Shown in pieces: positions 34,157-43,000 of a stretch of 64,000 nucleotides of DNA. The stretch's first letter is position 1. Every line of letters begins with the position of its first letter. The position numbers and the translations under genes were made by a program. The stretch comes from Gonocerus acuteangulatus (taxonomy: Eukaryota > Arthropoda > Insecta > Hemiptera > Coreidae): positions 45,994,845-46,058,844 of the forward strand of contig OX328125.1 of NCBI GenBank assembly GCA_946811695.1, given 5' to 3'. Below the pieces are notes generated by a model. That model did not search any database. It was not told the origin of the DNA and saw only the letters and a list, made by a program, of their open reading frames with translations.

Positions 34157-36926
34157 AAGTGGAGAAAATTCTGTGAAAGATTCACAGTTTTAATCAGTTT
34201 TTCTCAATCCCTAGTCCACAGTATCAGCCCCCCTCTGTAGGGACATTCCCTTCGTCTGAGAATGCAACCTCACCTATTTAAGCTGATTTCACAGAAAGTA
34301 GTCCTTTCAACCTACACAGAGAGACCAATTGCTCTCCACTCCTATTCTAGTAATTCACAAAGATGTTTACGTACGTTGGCCACAAGATCTTGTTTGTTAT
34401 ATTAGGGAGTTAAATAGAGGCCATCAACACCAATACCTCAGGAATCTGTGGTTCAAGAGCTAACGATTGGGCTGTTCAGCAGAGTGGAGTTTTCTGCATT
34501 GCCAGCAGGTGGTATAAACCTGATTCACCAGGTCCCAAACCTATGTTCATAAGTGATGAGATGAGGGTCATTCAGGGCCTTGCATTATACTATAATACCA
34601 GATGTGAGAGCTTTAAAGCTTTGAGTTTTAAAATGTAAGCAATTCAGTTAGTTGATGTTATAGTGGAGCGATAGTGGCCCTGTTCGAGAGGCGGGACTCT
34701 AAGGTTTTGTCCCAGCACAATCACCATCAACCATTCGAACAGTGAGGACTGTGCTTTTGTCGTTAAGGTATAGTTTTCGAGCGTTGTCCTGTGATTGCAA
34801 CCCAGTAAGACTTTCGGAATCGCTTTAATTTAACTCGATTGGCACTTGTCCCGGACTGCAGATTAATTGTTATGTGGGTCACTACTTTGAGGCTTTACTT
34901 TTTGGTAATGTTGATGAAGAAGGGGAAGGGGGGTTAAGCGGCCCGTGAAGTTATTTGGCCAGGGGCCCGTAGTTACTCTTGGAAGCCCTGGTTAAGACAT
35001 ATGCTAAACAGTGTAAGTACAGGATGTATAAATCTCAATGGTATAGATTGGTATTTGTCTGATATAAATAAACATTTACTCCGTAACTTCAATTTTAATC
35101 ATGCGTTTTAAAGCAAATTTTAAAACACAATGTTGGAAATTATATCACCAATAACTTTAAATTAAAAGCAGAAAATTTATTTTTAAGCTAAAACATGAAC
35201 TTATAAACTAAGCGATTTGAAAGAAGAATATAAAATACCTTGCTGCCGCTGCTGGGATGTTGTTTGATTATTAGGTGCTTGTGTGCTAGATCGAATTACT
35301 AAATGAACAACAACTCCATCCTTTATATTATGCTGAGTCAATGTTTCAGTGTCTTTCATGATTTTACCAGCAAATATTAAACATATTTGTGGTAATTCTG
35401 CATTGAACTCTTTTGCAATTAGTTCTTTAAACTGGAAAGGACGAAACATGTGAAAACTACAAATTTATATAATAAAACTAAAAGTATATAATAAAACTAT
35501 ATCTTTAAGGTTATTAAAAGATACTGTTAATATATTTTCTGTCATTATTAATTGTAAATTACAAAACTTCATAAAGAAAAATAAATTATTAATTATAATA
35601 GTCATTGAATGGAAATAAAAATTTAAATGAATTATTTATAATTACTTTCTAATTATATGAACTAAATCTTTTCAATAAGGAGTGTGTAGGTATAAATAAA
35701 ACCAGTGGTAGAAGCTTAATTGACAAAAATAAACGATCATGTTAAAGAATATACTAAATAATTAAACTAAAACCTAGTAAATCTGAGGGACAAAAAAAAA
35801 CAAACAGGTGTAATCACAAAAACCTTGAAAAAAGACATTCCAGTGACCGTCAACATTTTGCTTCGGACCTAAAACCTTTGAAGATTTGCAAAGGAGTTTA
35901 CACTCTCATGAGACTTAAAAATAAGACTTTATGAGAGCAGTGCTCTCCTAAAAGATTATGCCCAGAAACCAATATAACGCAATGTGGGTATACTAAACGT
36001 GTATCTTTTTAACTTATGACTATCAATTAGAAATTGTTAACGTAAAAATGTTGGGCTAGTACTTATTGAAAATAAAGTTTTATTTTAATATAAGTCCATG
36101 CCCAAGGGAGGAGTTTTAACATTATACTGGCTAATTACAGTAACCATTCCATTAATATGATCGGACATAGTAGCTATAGCAATAAATAAGTCTTTACATT
36201 CAAAAAAGGTTTAACAGATTAAAGTAACCATTCTAAAGTAAGAACAGAGTTTATTTAGTCCATTGCAAACAATGATTATTAAATTGTAAATCAATCATGG
36301 TTATAATACAAATTGCAATAAGAGAGATGATAAGATTGAAGGTATCGCCTGGTAATGAAGCAATATTAAACCTCAAATTCTGTTTTTAAAGCCTCAACTT
36401 CAAGAGGACAAATAAATAAATTTAAATAGGTAAATCATTCCAAGAGAATTAACAAGGTTTAATTCACATGACACCATGAAACAGTTAATTGGCACATTTC
36501 TCTATATTTATTACTAACAAACTAGATATATTCCTGCAAATTGTTTGCCACATTTTAACACTTTATACGAAATAATGAATTAAAACTGTTAACGCCTATG
36601 AAATAGGAATACATGGAAACCCATCTTTATAAAAATCACTTAGTAACAGTGATATTATACCAGAATGAAACAAATCGCTAATAAATCTTAAACAGACACT
36701 ACTTTTTCTAAACTAAGGATTCATAATGCGTTTTACGTCAAAAACAAGTTACATGTTCTAGAACAATCGCTATTGTAAGAAACGTAGGAAGCCCAAAACT
36801 AGGTGTTAATAATGAATTACATACATCCTTTATAGAGGTATCTTCTTCTACTTCAACTGTCTTTTTTTCCTTCGTGGTTTTAACAGTAACACTAATTTTC
36901 TTTTTATTATCTTGCGCTTCTGCCAT
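19815..36926 (-). CDS. UBQLN: Ubiquilin (UBL-STI1-UBA proteasome shuttle), 10 coding exons
   Basis: Ubiquilins bind ubiquitinated or exposed hydrophobic clients through the UBA and STI1 regions, and the proteasome through the UBL, in the cytosol and nucleus. The coding exons on the minus strand are 36926-36825, 35431-35239, 32519-32269, 30785-30647, 29069-28950, 28681-28350, 27036-26882, 26702-26525, 21331-21217 and 19894-19815. Every junction is GT-AG and the frame stays open to 1665 nt, i.e. 554 residues plus TAA, within the usual ubiquilin range. UBL: about residues 11-84. First STI1 pair: about 130-235, with NPE/NPF/NPT repeats. Second STI1 pair: about 318-420. Thr/Ser/Pro-rich linkers lie between. 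UBA: about 505-547, including the MGF loop ([16 protein letters not shown]). The start ATG is the only in-frame one before the UBL. Introns hold many transposons. Single-copy ortholog status is inferred. Confidence 0.95.
20413..21139 (+). mobile_element. PIF/Harbinger-type DNA transposon remnant in ubiquilin intron 9
   Basis: The left end ggcctctcgtccagtggaac is mirrored by the right end ccagtgggcgaaaggcc. Further inside, aaaagctgcgaa is mirrored as ttcgcagctttt. Flanks are taa and aaa, compatible with a decayed 3-bp duplication. Inside are a plus-strand transposase fragment and repeated gtccgaattcg motifs. The element is internally deleted and non-autonomous. Confidence 0.7.
20615..20838 (+). 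pseudogene. PIF/Harbinger-type transposase N-terminal fragment
   Basis: Encodes [20 protein letters not shown] and later [13 protein letters not shown], then a stop, then ILDNI. This resembles the region before the DDE domain of HARBI1-like transposases (W-x-H-P-I-N, then F-x-Y-F-R-M-x-x-x-x-F). No catalytic domain remains. Confidence 0.6.
21217..21331 (-). CDS. UBQLN: Ubiquilin coding exon 9 (start of UBA)
   Basis: After GCTCAG the exon encodes a Gln/Pro linker and [20 protein letters not shown], the first two UBA helices with the MGF loop. The donor is CAAG|GTAAGT, phase 1. It lies 5.2 kb from exon 8 across the transposon-filled intron 8. Confidence 0.94.
21845..21965 (-). mobile_element. 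tRNA-headed SINE (family S1), partial copy
   Basis: It matches 44778-44923: tggtgcatcgacatcagggc, then ccattagcgccgacattcaa, a hairpin-like ggaattttctcaacgagcc ... gagaaaattcctgccg. The tRNA-like head is missing. Confidence 0.7.
22080..22127 (+). repeat. S1 SINE tail with poly(A), opposite orientation
   Basis: ggcgctaacgacatagatgt followed by agatgcgccgtaaaaaaaaa is the plus-strand form of the S1 tail. Only the tail is present. Confidence 0.65.
23505..23583 (-). repeat. S1 SINE tail with poly(T) (left foldback arm)
   Basis: About 52 T residues followed by acggcggtttgacaactagg and cc. It is bounded on both sides by attattatc(c/t)gttttatcaatgg, the insertion-site duplication. Confidence 0.75.
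23814..23999. mobile_element. 186-bp hairpin MITE with TAA duplications
   Basis: It starts aggcttattcacactagact and ends with the inverted match agcgtgaatcggcct. Next to the ends, gtgtcgggtcc / ggacccgacac also pair. TAA lies on both sides (23811-23813 and 24000-24002), as in Harbinger MITEs. It is GC-rich against an AT-rich background. Confidence 0.75.
24530..24585 (+). repeat. S1 SINE tail with poly(A) (right foldback arm)
   Basis: ggcctagttgtcgaaccgcc then gt and about 27 A residues, the inverted partner of 23505-23583 with the same flanking duplication. The A tract is about half as long as in the other arm. Confidence 0.75.
25745..25835 (-). repeat. tRNA-like SINE head (tRNA-Val-like)
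   Basis: Minus strand: gtctccccgtggtctagtgg (A box tggtctagtgg), cttagtttcacatgcgggag and B box ggttcgattct. The stems are imperfect and no mature tRNA can be drawn, so it is a SINE head or tRNA relic. The gcgggagatgg...ttcgattc segment is shared with the 5' end of the S1 SINE at 44778-44923. Confidence 0.6.
26525..26702 (-). CDS. UBQLN: Ubiquilin coding exon 8 (low-complexity linker)
   Basis: Encodes a Met/Gly/Pro start ([13 protein letters not shown]) and a Thr-rich linker ending YLSQLMAQM. Its frame is fixed by phase 2 from exon 7 and phase 0 to exon 9. The donor is ATG|GTAAAG. Confidence 0.88.
26882..27036 (-). CDS. UBQLN: Ubiquilin coding exon 7
   Basis: Encodes [20 protein letters not shown] and [20 protein letters not shown], closing the second STI1 region. 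It ends TTC|GTAAGA, phase 2. Reading through would stop at once (TAA). Confidence 0.92.
27084..27875 (-). mobile_element. Internally deleted pogo/Tigger element in ubiquilin intron 6
   Basis: The ends are cagtaaaacctcgtttacca and its inverse ggttaacgaggtttcactg, flanked by TA (27082-27083 and 27876-27877). These termini and the TA target are typical of pogo/Tigger. It is 792 bp long, and a minus-strand fragment of the transposase N-terminus lies close to a C-terminal fragment, so the catalytic middle is deleted. Confidence 0.85.
27380..27645 (-). pseudogene. pogo/Tigger transposase remnants (N- and C-terminal ends)
   Basis: From about 27632 the minus strand encodes [20 protein letters not shown] and then [20 protein letters not shown], a CENP-B/Psq helix-turn-helix. 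Further on, [20 protein letters not shown] resembles the C-terminal tail of Tigger transposases. The DDE domain between them is missing. Confidence 0.75.
28140..28185 (-). repeat. S1 SINE tail fragment
   Basis: A T-rich run followed by acggtgcacctacatcttgg and ccattagcgccg. It is the tail module only, in ubiquilin intron 6. Confidence 0.6.
28350..28681 (-). CDS. UBQLN: Ubiquilin coding exon 6 (linker and second STI1 region)
   Basis: A Ser/Thr/Gly/Pro-rich linker is followed by [20 protein letters not shown] and further NP repeats. The donor is CAG|GTGAGT, phase 0. It is the longest exon, at 111 codons. Confidence 0.93.
28950..29069 (-). CDS. UBQLN: Ubiquilin coding exon 5
   Basis: Encodes [20 protein letters not shown] followed by [10 protein letters not shown], the conserved stretch after the first STI1 pair. 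GT-AG bounded, phases 1 and 1. Confidence 0.94.
29138..29962. mobile_element. 0.8-kb foldback element in ubiquilin intron 4
   Basis: Outer ends gtccaagagctagc and gctagcatttggac are inverted. Inside, aaaaagtggtctgatcgaac is mirrored by gtttgatcatgaccactttt, and tactccaagagattttccct by its inverse near 29740. The arms are about 350-400 bp with moderate divergence. No credible coding content. Confidence 0.75.
30647..30785 (-). CDS. UBQLN: Ubiquilin coding exon 4
   Basis: After TTTCAG the exon encodes [20 protein letters not shown], then [20 protein letters not shown], one of the most conserved ubiquilin segments. The donor is CCAG|GTTAAT, phase 1. Confidence 0.94.
31845..32087 (+). mobile_element. 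Composite hairpin MITE, copy 2 (Harbinger-like)
   Basis: Starts gggtacgtttacatctgata and ends gtaaaagcaccc, flanked by TTA on both sides (31842-31844 and 32088-32090). It has the same two-module structure as 2035-2277 and 45188-45433. It lies in ubiquilin intron 3. Confidence 0.8.
32269..32519 (-). CDS. UBQLN: Ubiquilin coding exon 3 (first STI1 region)
   Basis: A Gly/Ser-rich linker leads into [19 protein letters not shown] and [20 protein letters not shown], the STI1 repeats. The donor is GAG|GTTGGT, which is weaker than usual, but the next exon (RNPEI...) continues the family sequence exactly. Confidence 0.92.
32608..33165 (+). mobile_element. Single-arm relative of the mariner-derived foldback
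   Basis: From cagggtgtcccacattgaga onward it follows the left arm of 4190-7366 for about 550 bp (aacgcagaaatgagcg-type text, ttagaatctacattaaattt, gatgatgtcccat), then stops. TA precedes it. There is no right arm, so it is truncated. It lies in ubiquilin intron 2. Confidence 0.75.
33343..33720 (+). repeat. Partial copy of the 'aacgtattttgatgcactaa' foldback family
   Basis: Shares aacgtattttgatgcactaa, gaaagaagttattaagcact, gttcactgttatg and the gcgcatgcgc motif with the foldbacks at 55545-56285 and 57985-59083. Only one arm is present. Ubiquilin intron 2. Confidence 0.65.
34180..34995. other. Higher-complexity unexplained block in ubiquilin intron 2
   Basis: About 800 bp are less AT-rich than the intron around them and contain no open frame of note. 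The last 70 bp (about 34925-34992, ggcccgtgaagttatttggc) match 55075-55140 in inverted orientation, so at least that edge is a dispersed repeat, perhaps the end of a DNA transposon. Confidence 0.35.
35239..35431 (-). CDS. UBQLN: Ubiquilin coding exon 2 (rest of UBL)
   Basis: The acceptor TTTCCAG precedes [20 protein letters not shown], then [18 protein letters not shown] and VVHLVIRSS, the conserved UBL core. It ends in a Gln-rich linker at CAAG|GTATTT, phase 1. Confidence 0.93.
35432..36824 (-). other. Ubiquilin intron 1, no feature seen
   Basis: AT-rich. No recognisable repeat or exon-like segment. Confidence 0.6.
36825..36926 (-). CDS. UBQLN: Ubiquilin coding exon 1 (start of UBL)
   Basis: Encodes the first 34 residues, [20 protein letters not shown] onward to SIKD, the first strands of the UBL. 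The donor is GAT|GTATGT, phase 0. Continuing through the donor gives an unrelated tail and a stop, so the junction is required. Confidence 0.93.
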
Positions 36927-37025
36927 CTTGACGATTATCTCGACTATGCGAATGACTTGTTAGCTCAGATTGCTTGAGTTATACACGCAGGTCAGCCGAT
37001 CAAAGAAGAAAATTTATATATTTTT
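36927..37025 (-). promoter_or_regulatory. Probable ubiquilin 5' UTR / promoter region
   Basis: The sequence directly upstream of the start ATG (ATCGTCAAG on the minus strand) is slightly less AT-rich and has no nearby in-frame ATG. The transcription start cannot be placed from sequence alone. Confidence 0.35.
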
Positions 37026-37916
37026 TTTTTCGTTCACACCCCTTTTTACAATTTCCACCCTTAATAATTAAATTAAAATAACTAAATATATACCAATTAT
37101 GTAAAAATTTGATAATCGTGTTTACATAAGAAGAAAAATATAATTTGAACTGTAATGGTTATACTGCAATATTGCAACTGATTATGTAATAAATGTCCGT
37201 GTTTGTGACATGTACTCTAAAGGTATTTTATTATAGGACTATGAATTCATGACTGCGGAACTAAAAGGGAAAGCAAAATATTACACTCGGTCATATGATG
37301 AAAAGCTAAATTTACTTCAATATTTAGAACTCTAACCCTCCCCCCTCCTTTCTCATTACTTCATGGAGAAAATTAAAAGGATTTATTTCAGGTTAAAACT
37401 AAATATTTGGCAGTAATTTCTTTTTTCAGATTCATTTTTCTATCACTATCCTGGTTCATTCGTACACAGCTGTGAATCTTTAGAACAGGAGAGTGAAATT
37501 AAAATGTAGTGACTTGACAATTTATTTAGGCGGACAATTCAAAACTCCTAAGCTAAGAGAATCCCTCCCACAGTAAACCCCTTGAACGTAGAAAACGCCC
37601 TACTGACAGAAACGGTGTCATCTTAGCGCGTTTCCCTTACATCATCATCCCTGGTGTGATATAAAGAGCTTAGAGGCTCTTAATGTTTTTCTTCCAAAGG
37701 GATATCATTTGGTATTTTTTTCTAAATGATAACGATTAAAAAAAAAAACAAACAAAAAAAAAACAGTTTTTACTGGTAAACAACTTTATATACCTCCAGG
37801 AATAAAATCTCCGTGATAGACTGTACGTTTATTGTGTTTAATGATTCTGAGGCGTTTGAACGCTCACCATCTAGCTGAATTTTGCTAACTGCACACGCAT
37901 TTACAATCTCAAAACA

Positions 37917-38085
37917 TTTTAAATATTTTAGTGTAAAATATTTTGAGTTTTGAAAACCTCTGGAGACACGTAAACCAGGGTAAATGTTGAAGACATTTTT
38001 CTTTTTTTACACGAAATGTTCTCACCAATATATACATATACTCTGCAGCGCCCCCCCCCCCCGCCTTACTTATGCCCATGCTAGA
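37917..38085. repeat. Unclassified dispersed repeat, copy 2
   Basis: Same order of words as 2735-2915: ttttaaatattttagtgtaa, then aaccagggtaaatgttgaag, then a C run (cccccccccc) and a terminal acttatgcccatg. Confidence 0.5.
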
Positions 38086-38939
38086 AATAAGGATGTTGTT
38101 GAAACAAGTTAAGATTGCGTAATTCCTGACTCGAAATTGTTGTTCTAATAAATTAGATATTTTGAACTCTTAATGAAGCTTTCACCTAATCTTTAAAACA
38201 TAAATAAATGTGGCGTAATCAGTTCGAAATTTATACATCGCCACACCATCTGGTTAAAAATAAATTTATTTTTTAATATTCTTCAAACATTCACCAACAT
38301 TTCAAAAATTTAGTTTCAATGAATTTGGAAAATTTTCTGTCATTTTATAGTACAAAAAAAAATACCTCATATTGCATTAAGAAATATTTTTCCTTTACTC
38401 TCAGGATATCTATGAAAGCGCATCCAAAAGCCTACTTCCAAAAACAAAAGTCCGACTCGCAGGAACTGCGTCATCAAAGCGCGGTTCCGTTCTTTTTCCT
38501 AGTCTAATTTGGAAAGATTAAAATAGAAACAGTTATTATTTTGGTTCGACCTTTCTTGAAAAGGTTTTGTGATCTTACCTGAATGGGTCGGCCAACCCCA
38601 GAAAGGCCCACGCATGAAGGCAGTTGATAAGTCACAGGGTCTTCGAATCTCTCCCTTGGAAAGCTATTTTTCTAACAATAAATTCTTTTTCTTATTTTAC
38701 TTAAACTGTTTTATTGTCAAATACATTATCCAACTATAAGCAATTAAAAAATAAGAAGAAATAAAAGCAGACAAAATGAACCGTTCGAATAAACGAAATC
38801 AATTACCTCAAAGATTTAAGCACTTATTTCTCCGATTGGCATCGCCTATTCAACAACTATTTTTCCAATTTTCTCGAAAACTGTTAAAGCTATCGCCTTA
38901 ACAATGGTTTGATTCGTTGTCGTAGGCCAAGAAGCCTAT

Positions 38940-39121
38940 AAAACGAGTACTTGCAAGCATATGAAGTAAGCGGAACGATTTTTTTCGCGCGAATTTCGCT
39001 CCAAAAACCGGTGGGCGGATTCTGTAGGTTAACGAACTTGACCTTTCAAATTAGTCGAAAGATTTTTGTACCAAATTTCATCAAAATCGGACCATTATTG
39101 AGGCTAGGAAAGAGCGAACAG

Positions 39122-39182
<61 letters not shown>
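38940..39182 (+). repeat. LINE-3'-end-like segment ending in (TA)n
   Basis: A stretch ending accaaatttcatcaaaatcg, gaccattattgaggctagga, then (TA)n. Many arthropod RTE/CR1-like LINE 3' ends carry a 'tttcatcaaaatcgg' word before a short tandem tail, so this may be such an end. No coding domain is seen. Confidence 0.4.
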
Positions 39183-39185
<3 letters not shown>

Positions 39186-39414
39186 GGCCGCCGCATGGGG
39201 GGGACAACCGGGTACAGTTGTCCCGGGCCCGGGCCGATCCTCGCTAATTGAAAAAAAGTTCCGAAAGTGACCTTTGCAGCACCGATTGTCGGCTTTTATT
39301 CTTATTTTATTCAAAACTCAAGATGAAAATAATTTTAAAATGCCCAAAGTCCTATAGCAAAGTACTAGAATTTTCATTCTGGCTCTGAGAAGTGCGGCGG
39401 TGATGTGGCGGCCC

Positions 39415-39478
<64 letters not shown>
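39126..39478. repeat. (TA)n array split by an inserted hAT MITE
   Basis: About 57 bp of TA repeats (39126-39182), then the MITE 39183-39415, then about 60 bp more of TA (39418-39477). The simplest reading is that the MITE landed inside one long array. Confidence 0.85.
39183..39415. mobile_element. hAT-type MITE, second copy
   Basis: Begins cagggccgccgcatgggggg and ends gatgtggcggccct. The body is the inverse of 15614-15882 (shared words ctttgcagcac, gatgaaaataattttaaaat, tactagaatttt). The duplication cannot be judged because the target is TA repeat. Confidence 0.8.
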
Positions 39479-39479
<1 letters not shown>

Positions 39480-39540
39480 CCAAACAGGTGAAGAATAACC
39501 CTTCAAAAATTTTTCAAACTTTCCATTTATTCCTCCATCA

Positions 39541-39574
39541 CAACGTTTCGGACACACAAGGTCCATCCTCAGGC
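39541..39574 (-). ncRNA. Hammerhead-like motif, left arm
   Basis: Minus strand: CCTGAGGAT, stem GGACC/GTGTCC, then GAAACGTTG. The core CUGANGA...GAAA and a GUU cleavage-type triplet are visible. As in the motif at 52829, one extra base lies between the CUGANGA box and stem II, and the ACGU helix III is minimal. Activity is inferred, not shown. Confidence 0.5.
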
Positions 39575-39805
39575 AATCATGTCCTGTTCATTACTCTAGT
39601 TACACTAAAACAGTCATACAATAAATAAACATGATTCCTGCAAGGAACCAAGTCAAATTAGACCTACATCAATTAAACACTCATTATCACTGATAATGAG
39701 TGTTTAATTGATGTAGGTCTAATTTGACTTGGTTCCTTACAGGAATCATGTTTATTTATTGTATGACTGTTTTAGTGTAACTAGAGTAATGAACAGGACA
39801 TGATT

Positions 39806-39838
39806 GCCTGAGGATGGACCTGTGTGTCCGAAACGTTG
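39806..39838 (+). ncRNA. Hammerhead-like motif, right arm
   Basis: Plus strand: CCTGAGGAT, GGACC, loop, GTGTCC, GAAACGTTG. It is a mirror copy of the motif at 39541-39574, two bases shorter in the loop region. Confidence 0.5.
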
Positions 39839-39966
39839 TGATGGAGGAATAAATGGAAAGTTTGAAAATTTTTTGAAGGGTTATTCTTCACTTGTTTGGT
39901 ATTATTAATTAATACCCTTCATTTAGTAATCGTTATATATATATACATATACACATACATAATAAA

Positions 39967-40055
39967 TTTTCTAGTCGGCACTTCCGGATTGTTTCATGAG
40001 GTCAACCTTATAAACAGGTTCCTCCCTATGGAGGGAGGGAGGAACCATGCTAAAA
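39967..40055. repeat. Dispersed repeat (ctagtcggcacttccggatt family)
   Basis: Starts tctagtcggcacttccggat and contains the short hairpin cctccctatggagggaggga. Matches 11484-11575 and, in part, 10643-10708. Confidence 0.6.
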
Positions 40056-40059
40056 AGCG

Positions 40060-43000
40060 TTGGACAAACTATAATTTATAATGTGAAACATAAGATACTA
40101 TTCCTTATAAATTAAAATGGTATTTCTAATGAAAGGGCTTAGTAAATTTCTCATGAATGTATGTATAAGGGCAACAAATATCATTTATTTTAGAATAACG
40201 TTCTTTAAAGAGTAGACTGTTACCTTACCTAATAAATAGAAGTAGGTATCCTTTTTTTAAAAAAAACAATTGTTGATCTATTACTCTAGCCCCTCTTTAC
40301 ACATTAGATTTTATTACAGACAGGATCTGCTGACAGGTGATATTTCACATCAAATTTATAAAACCCCTGATCACAGCAGATTGGTCAAGGTAACCAACTC
40401 TCTTAAGATTCCCTTAACATCTGCATTTACTTCTGTTATTCCCAATTTTTCTGCTGAAGATTTGCTATTTGGAGGTTGCAACTGTTTATGAAGGGTTCCT
40501 GGCAGTTTAATATATCAATATGAATGTAGTTTCACTTTATTTATCAATCGCACTAGTATTTCTAAAGTGACACAACTCAAAAATCGGTTTTATTCACACC
40601 GTCATAGTTATGGCTGTGAAAGACATTGTAAATATATCTTTATCAACCATCAAAACTGTATCAACCTAGTTTCAGAGCTTGTACACCAGAGGGCACTCGT
40701 TTCATCCTTCCTGTCTGAATCCTAAGGTCCCTACATAATCAAGAGTGACACATTTTCAGTTGAGTCACTTTAGAAATACTAGTGCGATATGAAAAAAAAG
40801 TTTCAATTGAAGGCCAAAAAATGAAATAATTTTCTCTTTACTTATTCTTTTTTTGGGGGTGGGGCGCAGTGAAACATAATTACCAATTCTGCTTTCTGAA
40901 AATCCGACAATGTAACTAAGGGGCAGAATATAATCTACTTTACCTTATTGAGTATCTTTATAAGATAAAGAGTACAAAGTAAGCTAAGTAAAATCTTCTT
41001 GTGTATCGGAAAAAATACTAAAATTTGAAGAAAACGTATCTGCTTAGGGGAAGTTGAAGGATATTTACTTGTCAAAATAGAATATTAACTGTTAACAAGG
41101 TAGGCTGAGTTCTATAGAAGTGTTAAAGAAGTATAAGTGCCTCAGAGAATGGATGTCTGTTGTTAGATTGATTGATTTTTTATGTAACTCTTCGTTGGCG
41201 CTTTGCATTTTCTTCAGTAAGTTCTGTTTTTAGAGAGATCTTAAGATAATTATATCTAAATGTTGAATGAGAAGAAAGCTTGTTGAATCAAATGAGTCAA
41301 TTTTCATGAATATGTGTCAAATTTTTGTGACACTACTGAACTTAAAAAGTGCCTGGTTCCCATTTGCACGGTTTATTCTCAATCCTTGTCAAAACTTTGT
41401 CCAATGCAAAATCTTACACTTGAGATATGAGTACAATTGGTAGGCAAGATTTATAATTAAAGAAATGAGCAACATGTTACTATTATCCGTTCTCTGTACA
41501 TATCTCTGTATGATATGTAAGAGGAAATACTTTGGTCAAGAAGAAAATTAACTTTAATAAAGCTCTACATGTACTGTGCAGGATACTCCATGGAGGTAGA
41601 AACCTGTCAAGGCTATGGCAGCAAAATAACCAATAATGGAAATAAGGAAGAAAGGTTATGATGGCACATATCAGAGCCCTGTAATTAACTGATCTCCCTA
41701 CTAAAAAAGATTTTGAAATATCTCTAAGATACTTTATTAGATGAAATGGAAAATGAAATAATTAGAAACTCATGTTGCTACCGGGAGGAAGTAATGAAAA
41801 GTATATTCCACCTAGGACTATGGTATGTTCACCCTAAAAGGTTTTAGAAGACTTTATGCAAGAGGCTCTATTGTGACATCCTCCAAAAAAATTATTTTTT
41901 ACAACTTGAAATCATTGATACAAAATTTTAATTAAAAGTATTAATATTAATATAAAATTTCATAAAAGAGTAATCCCAATCAATCAAATTTTATTATTCC
42001 AAGATAAATAACAAAGCAAACTCAAAAATATTTTTAAAACATTTTACAGCATTTCAATTTAATTTGAATATTTTATGCCTTCAGAGAGGAAATTCGATAA
42101 TTTCAAAAATGAGATCAAACAAAGACTTATAAAGTCAAATGACAGAAAAACAACATTTAAACATTTGTTTAAGTTATATAAAGTAAAACTAGAAAAAGTC
42201 AAATATTCAATAAATAATTACACAAAATGGAATGACTAAGAATAACATTAAGTCTGCTTCAGAGCAGGGGAATTGTAAATTTTTGGATTAAAAATTTCTA
42301 TCACACCTCAAAATTATTGTGCTCTTTCCAAAATAATGTGCAAAGCAATAGATAACATATCTTTTGCCAAATAAATTCATAATCATTAGAAATTCTGAGA
42401 GAAAACAAAATACAATACAAAGAGACATTTTACAAGTGGACAAAAATAATGAAGGCCTTTGTTCTGGTTTAAAAATAACAAAGCTTCAATAAGATTGAAT
42501 TGTTGTACATAAGATTATTTTATTTTTTTGTTGTGCCATAAGAACATTGTAAATACATCCTCTTTAGTTAAGATAGGAAATTCACTCTCCAACAAGTTTT
42601 AAATATACCAAAATGCACCCTCTTTAAATTAACAAAGGAGGAAACAATATCGATCTAAACACATTTATCATTTGATAACTGATATTTTTTAAATATACAT
42701 TTATGTATAAAAGTTCAACAAAAGAAGTGTCATCACAATTAAAATTAAAAGCACAGCCAGCCAAAATAACAAGAATTAATTATTTACGATAAATAAAAAT
42801 ACATGAAATTATACTAATGTAGATCATTAACTCTAAGAGGTCATGCAAAGAAAATGGAGTAAAATTTACATATAATTTAGATATTTTATAAGCACAGGAA
42901 AGAACAATCAAGAAAATTCTTCATAATCATTATGTTCAAAAGCTTTTGCAATTGGATACTTTTAGATTTACAACAACAATATACAACTATAAAGACTTAT

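Larger units (their letters stand above)
39476..39904. mobile_element. Near-perfect 429-bp palindrome with a hammerhead-like motif in each arm
   Basis: The arms 39476-39689 and 39691-39904 differ at only a few positions and meet at a centre of one base (cattatca-c-tgataatg). Each arm carries, pointing toward the outer end, CTGAGGA, a GGAC/GTCC stem and GAAACGTT (39541-39574 minus; 39806-39838 plus). This combination is typical of hammerhead ribozymes in Penelope-like element repeats. The left end abuts the (TA)n array. Confidence 0.75.

Noticed and set aside
40270..40491. 73-codon open frame as a host gene
   Set aside because: No recognisable domain, no splice support and no related copy. 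Length is within chance for this composition.
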